DNA from: Psychromarinibacter sediminicola
Lineage (GTDB): Bacteria; Pseudomonadota; Alphaproteobacteria; Rhodobacterales; Rhodobacteraceae
Reading direction: 5' to 3'
Assembly: GCF_029168335.1 (NCBI RefSeq)
Contig: NZ_JARGYC010000037.1
Location: 1 to 47,509 of the forward strand
Length of the DNA stretch: 47,509 bases
Shown one piece after another: positions 9,368 through 17,397 of this stretch (position 1 is the first letter of the stretch; each line of letters starts with the position of its first letter). Under the pieces are notes generated by a model. It was not told where the DNA came from. It saw only the letters and a list, made by a program, of their open reading frames with translations, and searched no databases. Position numbers and translations under genes: made by a program.

Positions 9368-10249
9368 TCACGCGCCAGCCTTGTTTCGCGAACCGGATGG
9401 CGCCTCGGCGGGGTCATCGTTGGCATCCCATGTCCAGACGTCGAACTGCGTCAGCGTGCCCGGCCCGAATGTCTGGGTCAGAGGCACGTCGGCGGCGTCC
9501 CGACCGCGCGCGATCAGGATCCTGCCCTTGCGCGGGCTGTTGTTTCTCGGATCGAAGACCCACCAGCGGCCGCCCAGGAAGACCTCCATCCAAGCCGCGA
9601 AATCGTCGGGCGGATGGGGCTCCGGCTGGCCGAATTCGCTGAGATAGCCTGTGCAGTAGCGCGCCGGGATGTTCATGCAGCGGCAGAGGGCGATGGCGAG
9701 ATGGGCGAAATCCCGGCAGACGCCCTGCCGTCCGGCCAGAGTTTCGGAGGCCGTCCGGGTCGCGCTGGCCGCCATGTAGTCGAACGAAACCGAGGAATGC
9801 ACGAAGTCGCAGATCGCCTGGACCCGCGCCCAGCCCGGCGGCGTGGTCTCGAAAAGGCGCCAGGCTTCTTCCGAGAGAAGATCGGTATCGCAGTAACGAC
9901 TGCCGAGAAGATAGACGAGCGTTTCGAAGGGCAGGTCCTGAACCGCATGCTGCGCGGCATCGGTTGCCGTCGGATCGCGCAGTCCGGTGTCGCGGAAGAT
10001 CCCGTCGGTGGACAGGGTGAAGTCTCCCGCCGGGGCCACCATCCGCGTGCACCAGTTGCCGAACCCGTCGCGATAGCTTTGCAGCGGCACGCTCGGCTGC
10101 GTCACGAGATAGTCGGCACGCTCCAGATCGCCGAAGCGCGAATAGTGCACGTTCAGCATGGCTATGATGGGTGTCGGCTGGGTCAGCCGATAACGCAGGC
10201 GACAGCCGATCCGCATTCGTATGCCGGATGTCTCGCCCGGGTGCGACAT
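9368..10249 (-). CDS. Transglutaminase-like protein (copy 2), catalytic His replaced
   Basis: About 293 residues with a transglutaminase N-terminal domain (about 14-90) and core. Cys178 in RQGVCRDFA and Asp233 in WVFDPRNN are in place. The position matching the catalytic His of copy 1 is Ala218, in DDFAAWMEV. Family variants with other residues here exist, so the enzyme may be altered rather than dead. The ARGRDAADVPL segment near the C-terminus is typical of the subfamily. Start choice is uncertain: ATG 10249, TTG 10267 (overlapping the upstream gene, with GGGGAG before it) or ATG 10216. It is the last gene of a minus-strand group beginning at 11221, about 190 bases before the SLC13 gene. 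Confidence 0.82.
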   Translation of the reverse strand: MSHPGETSGIRMRIGCRLRYRLTQPTPIIAMLNVHYSRFGDLERADYLVTQPSVPLQSYRDGFGNWCTRMVAPAGDFTLSTDGIFRDTGLRDPTATDAAQHAVQDLPFETLVYLLGSRYCDTDLLSEEAWRLFETTPPGWARVQAICDFVHSSVSFDYMAASATRTASETLAGRQGVCRDFAHLAIALCRCMNIPARYCTGYLSEFGQPEPHPPDDFAAWMEVFLGGRWWVFDPRNNSPRKGRILIARGRDAADVPLTQTFGPGTLTQFDVWTWDANDDPAEAPSGSRNKAGA

Positions 10250-10256
10250 GGGAGCA

Positions 10257-10745
10257 CTATCGTCCAAGAAGGCGCTCCCCGTCCGAGAGCTGAACGCTGC
10301 GGTCGCAGAGCCAGCGGTTTCCGGGTCGATCGAGATGGGCGTTCGTCAGGTAGCCGTTCTCGGGAACCGCAATCGGAACGCAGTCACCGCCATGGCTCCG
10401 CGGCTCTGCATTCTCGGGCAAAGGTGCAGTACCGTCCCGCGCGAGGACGGGAAAGGCAATCGATGCAATGACGCCGGCCAAGACTGCCATTCGCTTGACC
10501 AGCCTTGTCCTTGGGTGTCTCGTCGTTTTCTCTTTGTGTTGCGACCGCTCCTCACTTGCGGACCGGAGGCCCTCTGCCGCCGCGCGTGTCTTCGACAGCC
10601 CCAGCGTGAGGGTTCCGCTCAACCGCTGGGCGCGCGCGGTCGGTGGCGGGGCGTCCCTGCGCGAGGATCGCGATGGCATGCCTTCGTTCTCGGCCACCTG
10701 GATCGAGAAGTCCTGCGAGGCTGTCGGGCGGGTGCTACCGGTCAT
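10257..10745 (-). CDS. Unknown single-pass membrane protein
   Basis: The 162-residue product is not recognised. About 83 polar, Arg- and Ser-rich residues precede one hydrophobic helix, MAVLAGVIASIAFPVLA (about 86-102), followed by about 60 residues with two cysteines (GGDCVPIAV and RWLCDRSV) that could pair in the periplasm. The start is fixed by a 4-base ATGA overlap with the upstream gene. If translation instead began at the internal Met 86, the helix would serve as a signal peptide and the mature protein would be a small secreted one; the sequence alone cannot exclude this. The strand, coupling and overlap with the next start suggest one transcript with its neighbours. Confidence 0.55.
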   Translation of the reverse strand: MTGSTRPTASQDFSIQVAENEGMPSRSSRRDAPPPTARAQRLSGTLTLGLSKTRAAAEGLRSASEERSQHKEKTTRHPRTRLVKRMAVLAGVIASIAFPVLARDGTAPLPENAEPRSHGGDCVPIAVPENGYLTNAHLDRPGNRWLCDRSVQLSDGERLLGR

Positions 10746-11221
10746 CGCGTCGACACCTTGACCAGAGCCGCGGCCGCAAGGGCGTGTTCCTTCTGGTGGT
10801 AGTCACCGTGAAACATGCCGTCGACCTTCACCTCCCAGATGGCGTTTCTTTCGCGCACCTGAACCCCACTGCGTTGCGCCGGCCTGTTCATGGAAGAATC
10901 CTGTGCTCCTCTGCTTTTCGGCGGCACGGGTTTCATGTCGGTCATGTCCGGCTCCTTCGCCCTTGGCGCGCGTGCCTCTTCGATGAGCATCACGGCGCGA
11001 ATGAATTTTTCCGCGTAGTCGTCGGTTTCGCGGAAATCGTGTTCGTATTTCGCCATGCGCATTGGTTCCACGAACCGGTCTCTCAGATGGTCGATGAAAC
11101 GCGGTTCCGTCCGTGCCATGTAGGCAATCAGCGCTTGCAGGATCCGTTCATGGGCCAGCACCCGCCGTTCTAGATCGGGCGTCTCTTCTGGTGTCCCCGA
11201 AGGATTTTCGACTGGCGACAT
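10742..11221 (-). CDS. Conserved hypothetical protein with C-terminal DUF2188-like segment
   Basis: The 159-residue protein begins at ATG 11221, preceded by AAGGA at about ten bases. Residues 15-90 are helical and charged (LERRVLAHERILQALIAYMA, then FRETDDYAEKFIRAVMLIEE). A linker follows, then a compact C-terminal segment reading W-E-V-K-V-D-G near 135, with a H-x-x-x-x-H-A-L-A-A-A-A-L-V-K ending. That pattern resembles the short DUF2188 fold (a strand with conserved Trp, a Gly turn, an Ala-rich helix). Function is unknown. It heads the group that continues into the single-pass protein and transglutaminase-like copy 2. The DUF2188 match is by eye only. Confidence 0.6.
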   Translation of the reverse strand: MSPVENPSGTPEETPDLERRVLAHERILQALIAYMARTEPRFIDHLRDRFVEPMRMAKYEHDFRETDDYAEKFIRAVMLIEEARAPRAKEPDMTDMKPVPPKSRGAQDSSMNRPAQRSGVQVRERNAIWEVKVDGMFHGDYHQKEHALAAAALVKVSTR

Positions 11222-11451
11222 GGGCCTGCATCCTTCGCTCTGCGGGGGCAACCCAGGAGGCTCCGTATCGGCGCGGCGGCAGTCGGGCCGTCACTTCGTC
11301 GCCATCCAGTTCTTAACAATTCACCTACCACTTGGACCGACATCGCGTGCTGATGCAGGTTAGGACCGCGAAACTCTTGCCGGCTCGTCTCGCGCGGACG
11401 TGAAAGGATTCCGGGCGCGGCAGTCCGAATGCCATGAAGAGTTGCGGACCG

Positions 11452-12012
11452 TCAGCGGAAGCAATTCCTTGCCACAAGTGATCGGGCGGCCGGCACACCG
11501 CACAAGGCTGCACTGCGGATCGCGCGGAAGCGCCATCGTGCACCCTGCTTGCCGATAGCCCAGATGACCACCAGCGTGGACAGCGAAAGAAGCAGGATCG
11601 CGGCCGCTTCGATCAGGATGTTCGCAGGCGCCATTTCCTTGCCCTGCAACACGACCAGCCGACCGACCGCGGTGATGGCGATGAATATCGGATAGACGAA
11701 TACGGAGTTGCGCCGCGCATAGTAGACCGACACCATTCCGATAACCTCCAGATACAGAAACATCAGGAGGATGTCGGCCAGCAGGATCGTTCCCAGCCGA
11801 TAGACGGCCAGGATCTCGAAGACGACGGCGAGAACGGTCATGGCCACGATGACCACAAGCAGCAACCGCTCGATCAGATGGAATAAACCGAGGGCAAAGA
11901 GCCTTTCGCCACGCCCCGCGCGAGTGTACGCCTGCGGGTCCGCGGCAGTAAACGCCTCCGTCCGGGTTCGATCCTCGGGATGCCAGTCATCCACGACGGG
12001 GGTCTGTCCCAA
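11452..12012 (-). CDS. PsiE-family (phosphate-starvation-inducible) membrane protein
   Basis: The 186-residue protein has four predicted membrane helices and the PsiE-family core LLADILLMFLYLEVIGMVSV (near 77-96), followed by a short charged loop and VYPIFIAITAVGRLVV (near 106-121). PsiE proteins are induced by phosphate starvation in some bacteria, but their molecular role is unknown. The N-terminal 40 residues are hydrophilic, and the last 30 are basic and poorly conserved in appearance, perhaps a late extension. It is the third gene of a minus-strand trio starting at 12685, with an 18-base gap to the gene before it. Confidence 0.82.
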   Translation of the reverse strand: MGQTPVVDDWHPEDRTRTEAFTAADPQAYTRAGRGERLFALGLFHLIERLLLVVIVAMTVLAVVFEILAVYRLGTILLADILLMFLYLEVIGMVSVYYARRNSVFVYPIFIAITAVGRLVVLQGKEMAPANILIEAAAILLLSLSTLVVIWAIGKQGARWRFRAIRSAALCGVPAARSLVARNCFR

Positions 12013-12029
12013 CGCCTTGCGCGCTGCCC

Positions 12030-12374
12030 TCAGAGGTCAAGCTCCGCCAGGCAGCCTTGCGCGATGTCGCGGTCCGGGGCATCGGTTCCCGGCATTGTCG
12101 CCCAGCCCGCTTCCATGAGCGCGTCGCGCCGCTGGTAAGTCGAGGCGGCCCGGATCGTCGCCATCTTGTCTGCCCGCGCCGGATCGGAGCGCGCCATGTC
12201 GAGGCAGACCGGCACCATGGACGCAACTACGGTGTCACGAGACATCGCCATGGCCCTGTCGTTCGAGGTGCCGCCGGTCACCCAGCCGCCCCAAGTGAAT
12301 CCGACGACACCGACAAAGACTGCGCCGATCATCGCGCCATAGAGGCCGGGCTTGAGCCATTCGGGAGTGTTCAT
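12030..12374 (-). CDS. Conserved small membrane-anchored protein, unknown function
   Basis: The product is 114 residues: one N-terminal transmembrane helix (LYGAMIGAVFVGVVGFTWGG, about 11-30), then an exported-looking soluble domain with two cysteines, in VPVCLDMARS and IAQGCLAEL. ATG 12374 has an excellent GGAGGA seven bases upstream and overlaps the stop of the preceding gene by four bases. Proteins of this type are familiar as uncharacterised genes in alphaproteobacteria. The coupling to PsiE and the preceding gene suggests a shared envelope function. Confidence 0.7.
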   Translation of the reverse strand: MNTPEWLKPGLYGAMIGAVFVGVVGFTWGGWVTGGTSNDRAMAMSRDTVVASMVPVCLDMARSDPARADKMATIRAASTYQRRDALMEAGWATMPGTDAPDRDIAQGCLAELDL

Positions 12375-12685
12375 GTTCCATCCTCCTGCGGGGGAAGCGC
12401 CGCACCGCCGTGATTGTTCGCCTCGGATGTGTCGGCGTCCCGGCGCAGCGCCTCTTTCAGGTCGCCCTCGGTTGTCGCGCGGAACTCACTTCGCCCCGCG
12501 CGAGCGCCCGTGCCGCTTACCGTCAGGTAGGTCGCCGTCCGGCGATACGCCTCGAAGCTGAGCCCCTGGAGAAGCTCTTCTTCGACGAGGACCTCGTAGT
12601 CGCCCGCAGGCAGATCGCCCAGGTATCCCGGCAAGGTGAACGGGTTCGAAAACGTCACCGTCGATCTGGTCGACCGCATGTTCAT
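12371..12685 (-). CDS. Conserved small hypothetical protein
   Basis: The product has 104 residues. The recognisable part is a beta-rich N-terminal half, STVTFSNPFTLPGYLGDLPA, followed by GDYEVLVEEELLQGLSFEAY and RRTATYLTV, a pattern seen in short uncharacterised rhizobial and rhodobacterial proteins. The C-terminal 40 residues are charged and probably disordered. ATG 12685 has GGAGA six to seven bases upstream; a second in-frame ATG lies six bases downstream. It is the first gene of the trio ending in PsiE, and the junction with the next gene is an ATGA overlap. Confidence 0.65.
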   Translation of the reverse strand: MNMRSTRSTVTFSNPFTLPGYLGDLPAGDYEVLVEEELLQGLSFEAYRRTATYLTVSGTGARAGRSEFRATTEGDLKEALRRDADTSEANNHGGAALPPQEDGT

Positions 12686-12957
12686 CTCTGGTCTCCGCGA
12701 TGTTGGCAGATCCGTCGTTCATGGTTTCTGACGGCCCCTTGTGGTCGGGGCGCGACCAGTCGAACGATGTGTCCTCTTGTACGTCGGGATGGTTCGACTG
12801 GCGCTGACCCATGTTAGCCCCGCGCGTCGAACCGGTTGTGAACTCTCTGCAGTTCGTCGTCGGCACTGATCTGTGCAAGGGCGGCGAGACCGACCGTCGC
12901 GTATCCATTGCGGAACAGGGATGATCTGCAGCCCTGCAAACCTTGAAAGGATTGGCG

Positions 12958-13383
12958 ATGGCCGACCCCAATGTTCCCAACCCGCACCCGCCCGAGTTCG
13001 ATCGGTTTCTCCATGCCTCCGTCGGCGAGGACCGGAACGGCTATGCCGTGACTGTGCTCTCCACGCTTGCGCGGCTTGGCCTCGATCCATGGAAGGAAAC
13101 GGCTGAACTGGTCACGCTGGGGCGCGACGCCGCGCGGGCACGATTGGGAACGCTGCTTGCCCGATTTCGGGACGTTCCTGCGCTGGCAAGCGATCACGGC
13201 AGGATCGCAGGAGACCTGAGCCAGCTGCTGCCCGAAGGCCGCATGCCGGGCAGCCTGAAGCGGGCAGCCTCTACGGCGGCCGATAGCCGCCCGGGCACAC
13301 GCGGCCTGATCTGGTCGATGCTCGCGATCATCTTCGTGCTGGCACAATTGCTGACCGCCGGCGGATCGGGGTCGGGCAAATGA
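12958..13383 (+). CDS. Conserved hypothetical tail-anchored membrane protein
   Basis: This 141-residue protein starts at ATG 12958 with AAGGA eight bases upstream. It is mostly helical and charged (FDRFLHASVGEDRNGYAVTV; LGLDPWKETAELV), with one C-terminal hydrophobic helix, GLIWSMLAIIFVLAQLLTAG, followed by a Gly-Ser tail. That layout suggests a tail-anchored inner-membrane protein facing the cytoplasm. I do not recognise a named domain. It is the first of two plus-strand genes joined by an ATGA overlap and is divergent from the PsiE trio across about 270 bases that probably hold both promoters. Confidence 0.68.
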   Translation: MADPNVPNPHPPEFDRFLHASVGEDRNGYAVTVLSTLARLGLDPWKETAELVTLGRDAARARLGTLLARFRDVPALASDHGRIAGDLSQLLPEGRMPGSLKRAASTAADSRPGTRGLIWSMLAIIFVLAQLLTAGGSGSGK

Positions 13384-13793
13384 CCGCTTTCACACGAACC
13401 GCCCGAAAACCGGCCCGTGTGGCGCGTGGGTCCAGCACGCTGTCGCCGCGCGAACAGGGCGTTCTCTGGGACATGGAGGAACACTTCTGGACCAGCGGCG
13501 CCGAGAGCGCGCGGGCGACAACGGCACCCAACGCCGTCACGGTCTTCCCCTATCCGCCCGGCATCCTCCATGGAGACCAGATCTGGAGCCATCTTCGGCA
13601 GAGAACCGGCTGGCGATCCGTCGTCATGGCCGAACGGCGCGTGACGCCGTGTCGTGACATCGCCATTCTCACCTACCGGGCCTCGGCAGAGAAACCCGAC
13701 GTGCCGATCTACAGGGCCCTCTGTGCCTCGACCTACCTCAACGATGACGACAGGTGGCTGAGGATTTCCCATCAGCAGACCGCGGTTGCTTGA
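13380..13793 (+). CDS. NTF2-like / DUF4440-type small protein
   Basis: The 137-residue protein overlaps the preceding gene by four bases. After a disordered, Arg-rich first 25 residues, a single compact domain follows: a helix ending in MEEHFWTSGAESARA, a hydrophobic strand TVFPYPPGI, a helix with W-S-H-L, then long beta strands ending DDRWLRISHQQT. That is the cone-shaped NTF2/SnoaL/DUF4440 fold pattern, usually a small-molecule binding or accessory domain. No catalytic role can be assigned. The gene is followed by a hairpin immediately after the stop. Confidence 0.65.
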   Translation: MTAFTRTARKPARVARGSSTLSPREQGVLWDMEEHFWTSGAESARATTAPNAVTVFPYPPGILHGDQIWSHLRQRTGWRSVVMAERRVTPCRDIAILTYRASAEKPDVPIYRALCASTYLNDDDRWLRISHQQTAVA

Positions 13794-14187
13794 GTGCGGC
13801 GTCGACCTGCTCAGACGCCGGGCTAACCTCGATCAGTGCAGCGTGGCGTAGACTCGGGTCAGACTTGAATTGTCAGCCGAGTATTTGGTGGGACAGTTTT
13901 TTCGAGCACCCGAGAAGCGTGTTGGCATGCCGTCGCCCAAAAAGCCGGCATGTCGACGCGCTTTTTATTTTCGGAACGTCCGAGTGGATGAATTCCGATG
14001 ACTCCCGAACCTGACAGGAGCGATGAGAGGAGGTGGGGCGCCCAAGCACCTTTGGGCTGCCGGCTGGGTCTTCTAGAAGAAGCATCACGCCGCAACGCGC
14101 AGCGGACGCGACACATCAAATCGACCTTCCATGACACGCCGCATCTTGTCCTCACGCCGACTGTGCCTCTTGATCTCGGAGCTTGAC
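13794..14187. other. Convergent intergenic region with two hairpins
   Basis: The region lies between convergent genes. Just after the upstream stop, CGGCGTC (13797-13803) pairs with GACGCCG (13814-13820) across a ten-base loop, without a T run. Further on, AAAAAGC (13939-13945) and GCTTTTT (13960-13966) form a symmetric pair whose A and T tracts could serve as a bidirectional terminator for both strands. Short open frames occur, for example 13998-14186, but they have no ribosome site or recognisable product. No gene is called. Confidence 0.45.
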
Positions 14188-14922
14188 TCAATTCAGAAGC
14201 GGGCCGGAATGATCGAGATAGGCGGGATCGAACTCGGCCAGGTCGACCAGACGGTCGAGGTCGTGAAATGTCACATGGCCTTCGCGGAATGTCACCAGTC
14301 CCGTTTCTCGGAGCTGCCGCAGGACGCGGTTCACATGGACAGCGCTCAGCCCAAGCGCATCTGCCAGATGATACTGAGTGAGCGGACATTCGAATCCCGC
14401 CTTGCTGCCCAATCCCACGAGCAAGAGCCGTGACCCCAGTTCCAGCAGGAAATGCGCCATGCGCGCGTCGGCGTCCCGCCTGCCGATTCCGACGAGATGC
14501 TCGACCACCATCGCCTCGTCCCGTGACGCCGCCCAGAGGATTGCGGTCGCCAGGCGCGGCGTCTCCGCAAACGCATCGAGAAGGTCCTTGGTGAGAACCT
14601 CGGCGGCTTCGATGTCGACGACGGGTTCGAAGCTGTGGTCCGAGGTGCGCAAGAGCACGCTGCGCAGGCCGAGGAAATCACCGGGAACCTGGAAATCGAC
14701 GATCTGGCGCGTCCCGTCCGCCTGGATCTTGTAGGAACAGACCCAACCCGTGGACAGGATGTATGCTGTCTGTTCGGACTGCCCCTGATGCACAATGTCC
14801 CGTCCGGCTACGAACGTCCTGCGGCGCCGGTGCAGACGCGCGAGAACGGCCAGTTCGACCTCCGACAGGGCGACGAAGGCCGAGAGCTTGCGGATCAGGG
14901 GGCTGTGCTCAGCCGGTGTCAT
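14188..14922 (-). CDS. Crp/Fnr-family transcriptional regulator (copy 1)
   Basis: This 244-residue regulator has an N-terminal cyclic-nucleotide-type sensor barrel (about 10-140, with RQIVDFQVPGDFLGLRS near the phosphate-cassette position) and a C-terminal winged helix-turn-helix. The recognition region is YHLADALGLSAVHVNRVLRQ (about 185-204). There is no Fnr-type N-terminal cysteine cluster, so it is not a classical oxygen sensor. ATG 14922 is preceded by GGGAGG at five bases. It stands alone between a convergent neighbour and the MCE operon. Its upstream region holds two palindromes that could be autoregulatory operators. A close paralogue lies at 46181-46906. Confidence 0.88.
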   Translation of the reverse strand: MTPAEHSPLIRKLSAFVALSEVELAVLARLHRRRRTFVAGRDIVHQGQSEQTAYILSTGWVCSYKIQADGTRQIVDFQVPGDFLGLRSVLLRTSDHSFEPVVDIEAAEVLTKDLLDAFAETPRLATAILWAASRDEAMVVEHLVGIGRRDADARMAHFLLELGSRLLLVGLGSKAGFECPLTQYHLADALGLSAVHVNRVLRQLRETGLVTFREGHVTFHDLDRLVDLAEFDPAYLDHSGPLLN

Positions 14923-15019
14923 GTTGCCTCCCGGTGTGTCGTGACCCAAGGGCGCAAATCTGTCCTGAATGCTGATCCGGTCCCGTCAAGCATACAGCAT
15001 TTCCCGCGAGGCGTGTGCA

Positions 15020-15059
15020 TGCAATTGCACCTCGTCTCCCACCAATGCGCGATGTCGCG
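15020..15059. promoter_or_regulatory. Two palindromes upstream of Crp/Fnr copy 1
   Basis: TGCAATTGCA (15020-15029) is a perfect 10-bp palindrome, and CGCGATGTCGCG (15048-15059) is a 5+5 inverted repeat with a 2-base centre. Both sit about 100-140 bases upstream of the regulator start, in the gap behind the MCE operon. Either could be an operator; no promoter hexamers stand out. Confidence 0.35.
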
Positions 15060-15104
15060 TTGAAAAGGCTGCCGTACCGGCGCGCGTGCCGCTGGCCGCC
15101 GGCT

Positions 15105-15728
15105 TCACGTCACCACCCGGACCCAGGCCACCGCTTCGCTCAGGACCCTCTGCATGGCGTCATCGAGACCGGCCACGAGGGCAACGGTCGTGTCGGACGA
15201 CACCGCGCGCAGGCTGTCGAACCGGCGCGTTCCCGCGATTTCGCGGTCTGACTCGCGGATCAGCGTCGATTGCACCGAAACATGGACCTGCGCCGATGCG
15301 GGAGGGACGCCGTGAAGCTCCGCCTGGAACGCGATGATCTCGGTCATCAGCGTGAAATCGGGATTCAGCCCCGCCCCATCCCGGCTGATCAGCCGCAGGC
15401 CGCCCCGGGACAGAAGCGAGCTCACCAGCAGCGTCTGCACCATGGCCGGGGCCGGCTCGCTCCAGCGCGCACCCGGCAGATACTCGGCCTGCCGTGGGGA
15501 AACCTTTATCAGGATGCGGTCGGTTGCCAGTTCGCCCCCCGAAGTGGGCAGTTCCACGACAAGATGACCGCGGCCTCCGGTCTCCGACGGCGCACCCTGC
15601 AGCGGCGACAGCGTGTAGGTGTCGAGCGGATCGCTTGCCGTGGAGACAGCGGACAGGGCGCCGCAACCCGGAAGAGCGCCGAAGACGGAAAGGGACAGAA
15701 ACTTGCGGCGCGACTGCGTTTTTTTCAT
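15105..15728 (-). CDS. ABC-type transport auxiliary lipoprotein (PqiC/LptE-like partner of MCE system)
   Basis: The 207-residue protein begins with a basic n-region and a hydrophobic stretch ending GALPGCGALS. The Cys near residue 22 is the likely lipidated residue, although Pro before Gly makes the lipobox non-standard. The remainder fits the ABC_trans_aux family: DTYTLSPL, then RILIKVSPRQAEYLPGARWS, and a helical C-terminal part. Such lipoproteins help MCE proteins carry lipid across the periplasm. It is the last gene of the four-gene operon and overlaps the MCE gene by four bases. Confidence 0.84.
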   Translation of the reverse strand: MKKTQSRRKFLSLSVFGALPGCGALSAVSTASDPLDTYTLSPLQGAPSETGGRGHLVVELPTSGGELATDRILIKVSPRQAEYLPGARWSEPAPAMVQTLLVSSLLSRGGLRLISRDGAGLNPDFTLMTEIIAFQAELHGVPPASAQVHVSVQSTLIRESDREIAGTRRFDSLRAVSSDTTVALVAGLDDAMQRVLSEAVAWVRVVT

Positions 15729-16621
15729 TTTCGGTACTCCGGTGTGTCATTACCCAGCAGGAACCGCCCCGGATCGCTTCCGATCTGACGGGCGAGAGCG
15801 TCGAATGTGGCAATCACGCCGCTGGCGTCCTGGATCAGTGTGTTGACCTGCGCCGACAGCCTCGGCACGTCGCCCCGCGCCACCTCGCGCACCGCAGTCA
15901 TCGCCACGCGTGTGCTGTCGACGGCGGCCTTGAGTCCCTCCACGAGTTCGGGGATGTCCCGTGCAAGGAGACCGTCGGCGGAGCCAAGGCTCGTCTCGAC
16001 GGCGCTCAGTGCGCCATCCACTCGGGAAAGCGTATCCTCCGCCCGGGTGGCCAGCGCATCGATCCGTCCGGTCGCGTCCTGAAGGTTGACGAGGATCCCC
16101 GCGACGGCATCGCGGTTTCCGGGCGTGACAAGGCCCCGCACCTCGGCAATGAGCGCCGTGGCCTCGGCCAGCAGTTCGGGACCGGTGACCAGCAGATCCT
16201 GCACCACCGACCGCTCCGAACGGATGACCGGAAGCTCTGCCGGCGGCACGGCCGTCAGCCGCTCCGCCCCGGCGCTGCCGCCCTCGAGGGCGATGAAGGC
16301 GACGCCGGTCACGCCTTGCGACGCGAGTGTGGCGACCGTGTCGGTGCGCACGGGTGTGCTGGCGAAGACCTCGACGCGCACCCGCACGAGGGCGGGGTCG
16401 TCCCGGTCGAGACCGATGGACAGGACGTGCCCGACATCGACGCCGTTGTAGCGCACGGCGGCAGTCTGGCTCAGACCCGCGGCCGTTCCAAGGAGGATGT
16501 CGTATTGCGCATATGTCCGGTCGATCTGCACCTTGGCCAGCCAGAGGACGAAGCCCAGCATGGCGACGAAGCCTAGAACCGTGAACAGGCCGATCAGCAC
16601 GAAGCGCGCGCGGGTTTCCAT
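15725..16621 (-). CDS. mlaD: MCE-domain lipid-binding protein (MlaD-like)
   Basis: The 298-residue protein has one N-terminal transmembrane anchor (FVLIGLFTVLGFVAMLGFVL, about 7-26) and a single MCE domain (about 38-115) with the diagnostic AAVRYNGVDVGHV and GVTGVAFIALEGG motifs. A long helical tail (about 150-290) probably forms the periplasmic lipid-conducting barrel with its homo-oligomer partners. Classical MlaD is much shorter, so the tail is closer to the Pqi/Yeb or plant-TGD2-like versions. It starts at ATG 16621, sharing the A of TGATG with the ATPase gene, which implies tight coupling. Confidence 0.88.
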   Translation of the reverse strand: METRARFVLIGLFTVLGFVAMLGFVLWLAKVQIDRTYAQYDILLGTAAGLSQTAAVRYNGVDVGHVLSIGLDRDDPALVRVRVEVFASTPVRTDTVATLASQGVTGVAFIALEGGSAGAERLTAVPPAELPVIRSERSVVQDLLVTGPELLAEATALIAEVRGLVTPGNRDAVAGILVNLQDATGRIDALATRAEDTLSRVDGALSAVETSLGSADGLLARDIPELVEGLKAAVDSTRVAMTAVREVARGDVPRLSAQVNTLIQDASGVIATFDALARQIGSDPGRFLLGNDTPEYRK

Positions 16622-17397
16622 CAGCTACTTCCCGCCACCGCAAGGGCGGCATGAGCGCGGGGGCCGTTGAAATAGGAACGCACCCAGGCATCATCGACAT
16701 CGCGCATCTCGGCCATCGTGCCGGTGGCCAGCACGCGTCGATCGGCCAGGACCGCAATCCGGTCGCACGTCGCCTGCAGGGTATCAAGGTCGTGCGTGAC
16801 CAGGAACACGGTCAGACCGAGAGACGTGCGCAGCGAATTGAGCAGGGTATCGAAGGCCGACGCGCTGATCGGGTCGAGACCGGCGGTCGGTTCGTCCAGA
16901 AACAGGATCTCAGGGTCGAGCGACAGGGCCCGCGCCAGCCCGGCGCGCTTTCGCATCCCTCCCGAAAGCGCCGAGGGAAACAGATCTCCCGCCCGCGCGG
17001 GCAGGCCGACCATCGCGATGCGAAGATCCGCCAATGCCCGCCGGGTGACGGCGTCGACCGAAAGGCGTTCGCGCATCGGTGCTTCGACGTTTTCGCGGAC
17101 GGTCAAGGCCGAGAACAGCGCGCCATCCTGGAACATGACGCCGGTGCGCACGCTGACGGCTGCCCGGTCAGCCGCGCTCGCACCCAGCACATCCGTGCCA
17201 AGCATGGTGATCTGGCCGGCGCTTGGCGCCATCAGCCCGACGATGCTGCGCAGCAGCACCGACTTGCCGCTGCCCGAGGCGCCGACGACTCCCAGCACCT
17301 CGCCCCGATGGACGTCCAGCGACAGGTTCTCGTGCACCACCGTCTTGCCGAACCTGTTGGTCAGGCCGCGGATGGCGATCACCGTCTCGGCCACCAT
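16621..17397 (-). CDS. mlaF: ABC transporter ATPase of MCE system (MlaF-like)
   Basis: The 258-residue ATP-binding subunit shows Walker A GASGSGKS (about 40-47), the signature LSGGMRKRAGLARAL (about 143-157), Walker B ILFLDEPTAGLDP (about 164-176) and the switch His in FLVTHD. It powers retrograde or anterograde phospholipid transport with the adjacent permease and MCE protein. ATG 17397 shares its A with the stop of the permease gene (TGATG). The upstream frame stays open past the start only because it reads through the permease gene. Confidence 0.92.
   Translation of the reverse strand: MVAETVIAIRGLTNRFGKTVVHENLSLDVHRGEVLGVVGASGSGKSVLLRSIVGLMAPSAGQITMLGTDVLGASAADRAAVSVRTGVMFQDGALFSALTVRENVEAPMRERLSVDAVTRRALADLRIAMVGLPARAGDLFPSALSGGMRKRAGLARALSLDPEILFLDEPTAGLDPISASAFDTLLNSLRTSLGLTVFLVTHDLDTLQATCDRIAVLADRRVLATGTMAEMRDVDDAWVRSYFNGPRAHAALAVAGSS

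Noticed and set aside
7770-9647. Long plus-strand frame opposite the SLC13 gene
   Set aside because: Antisense to a multi-helix permease; its product has no membrane or domain pattern and spans the intergenic region without a ribosome site.
12905-12957. GGAAC before the 12958 gene as an EcfG promoter
   Set aside because: No CGTT at 16 to 18 bases; only one box matches.
12486-12980. Minus-strand frame overlapping the first gene of the PsiE trio
   Set aside because: Its start region looks protein-like, but it runs antiphase through a better-supported gene with a ribosome site and ATGA coupling.
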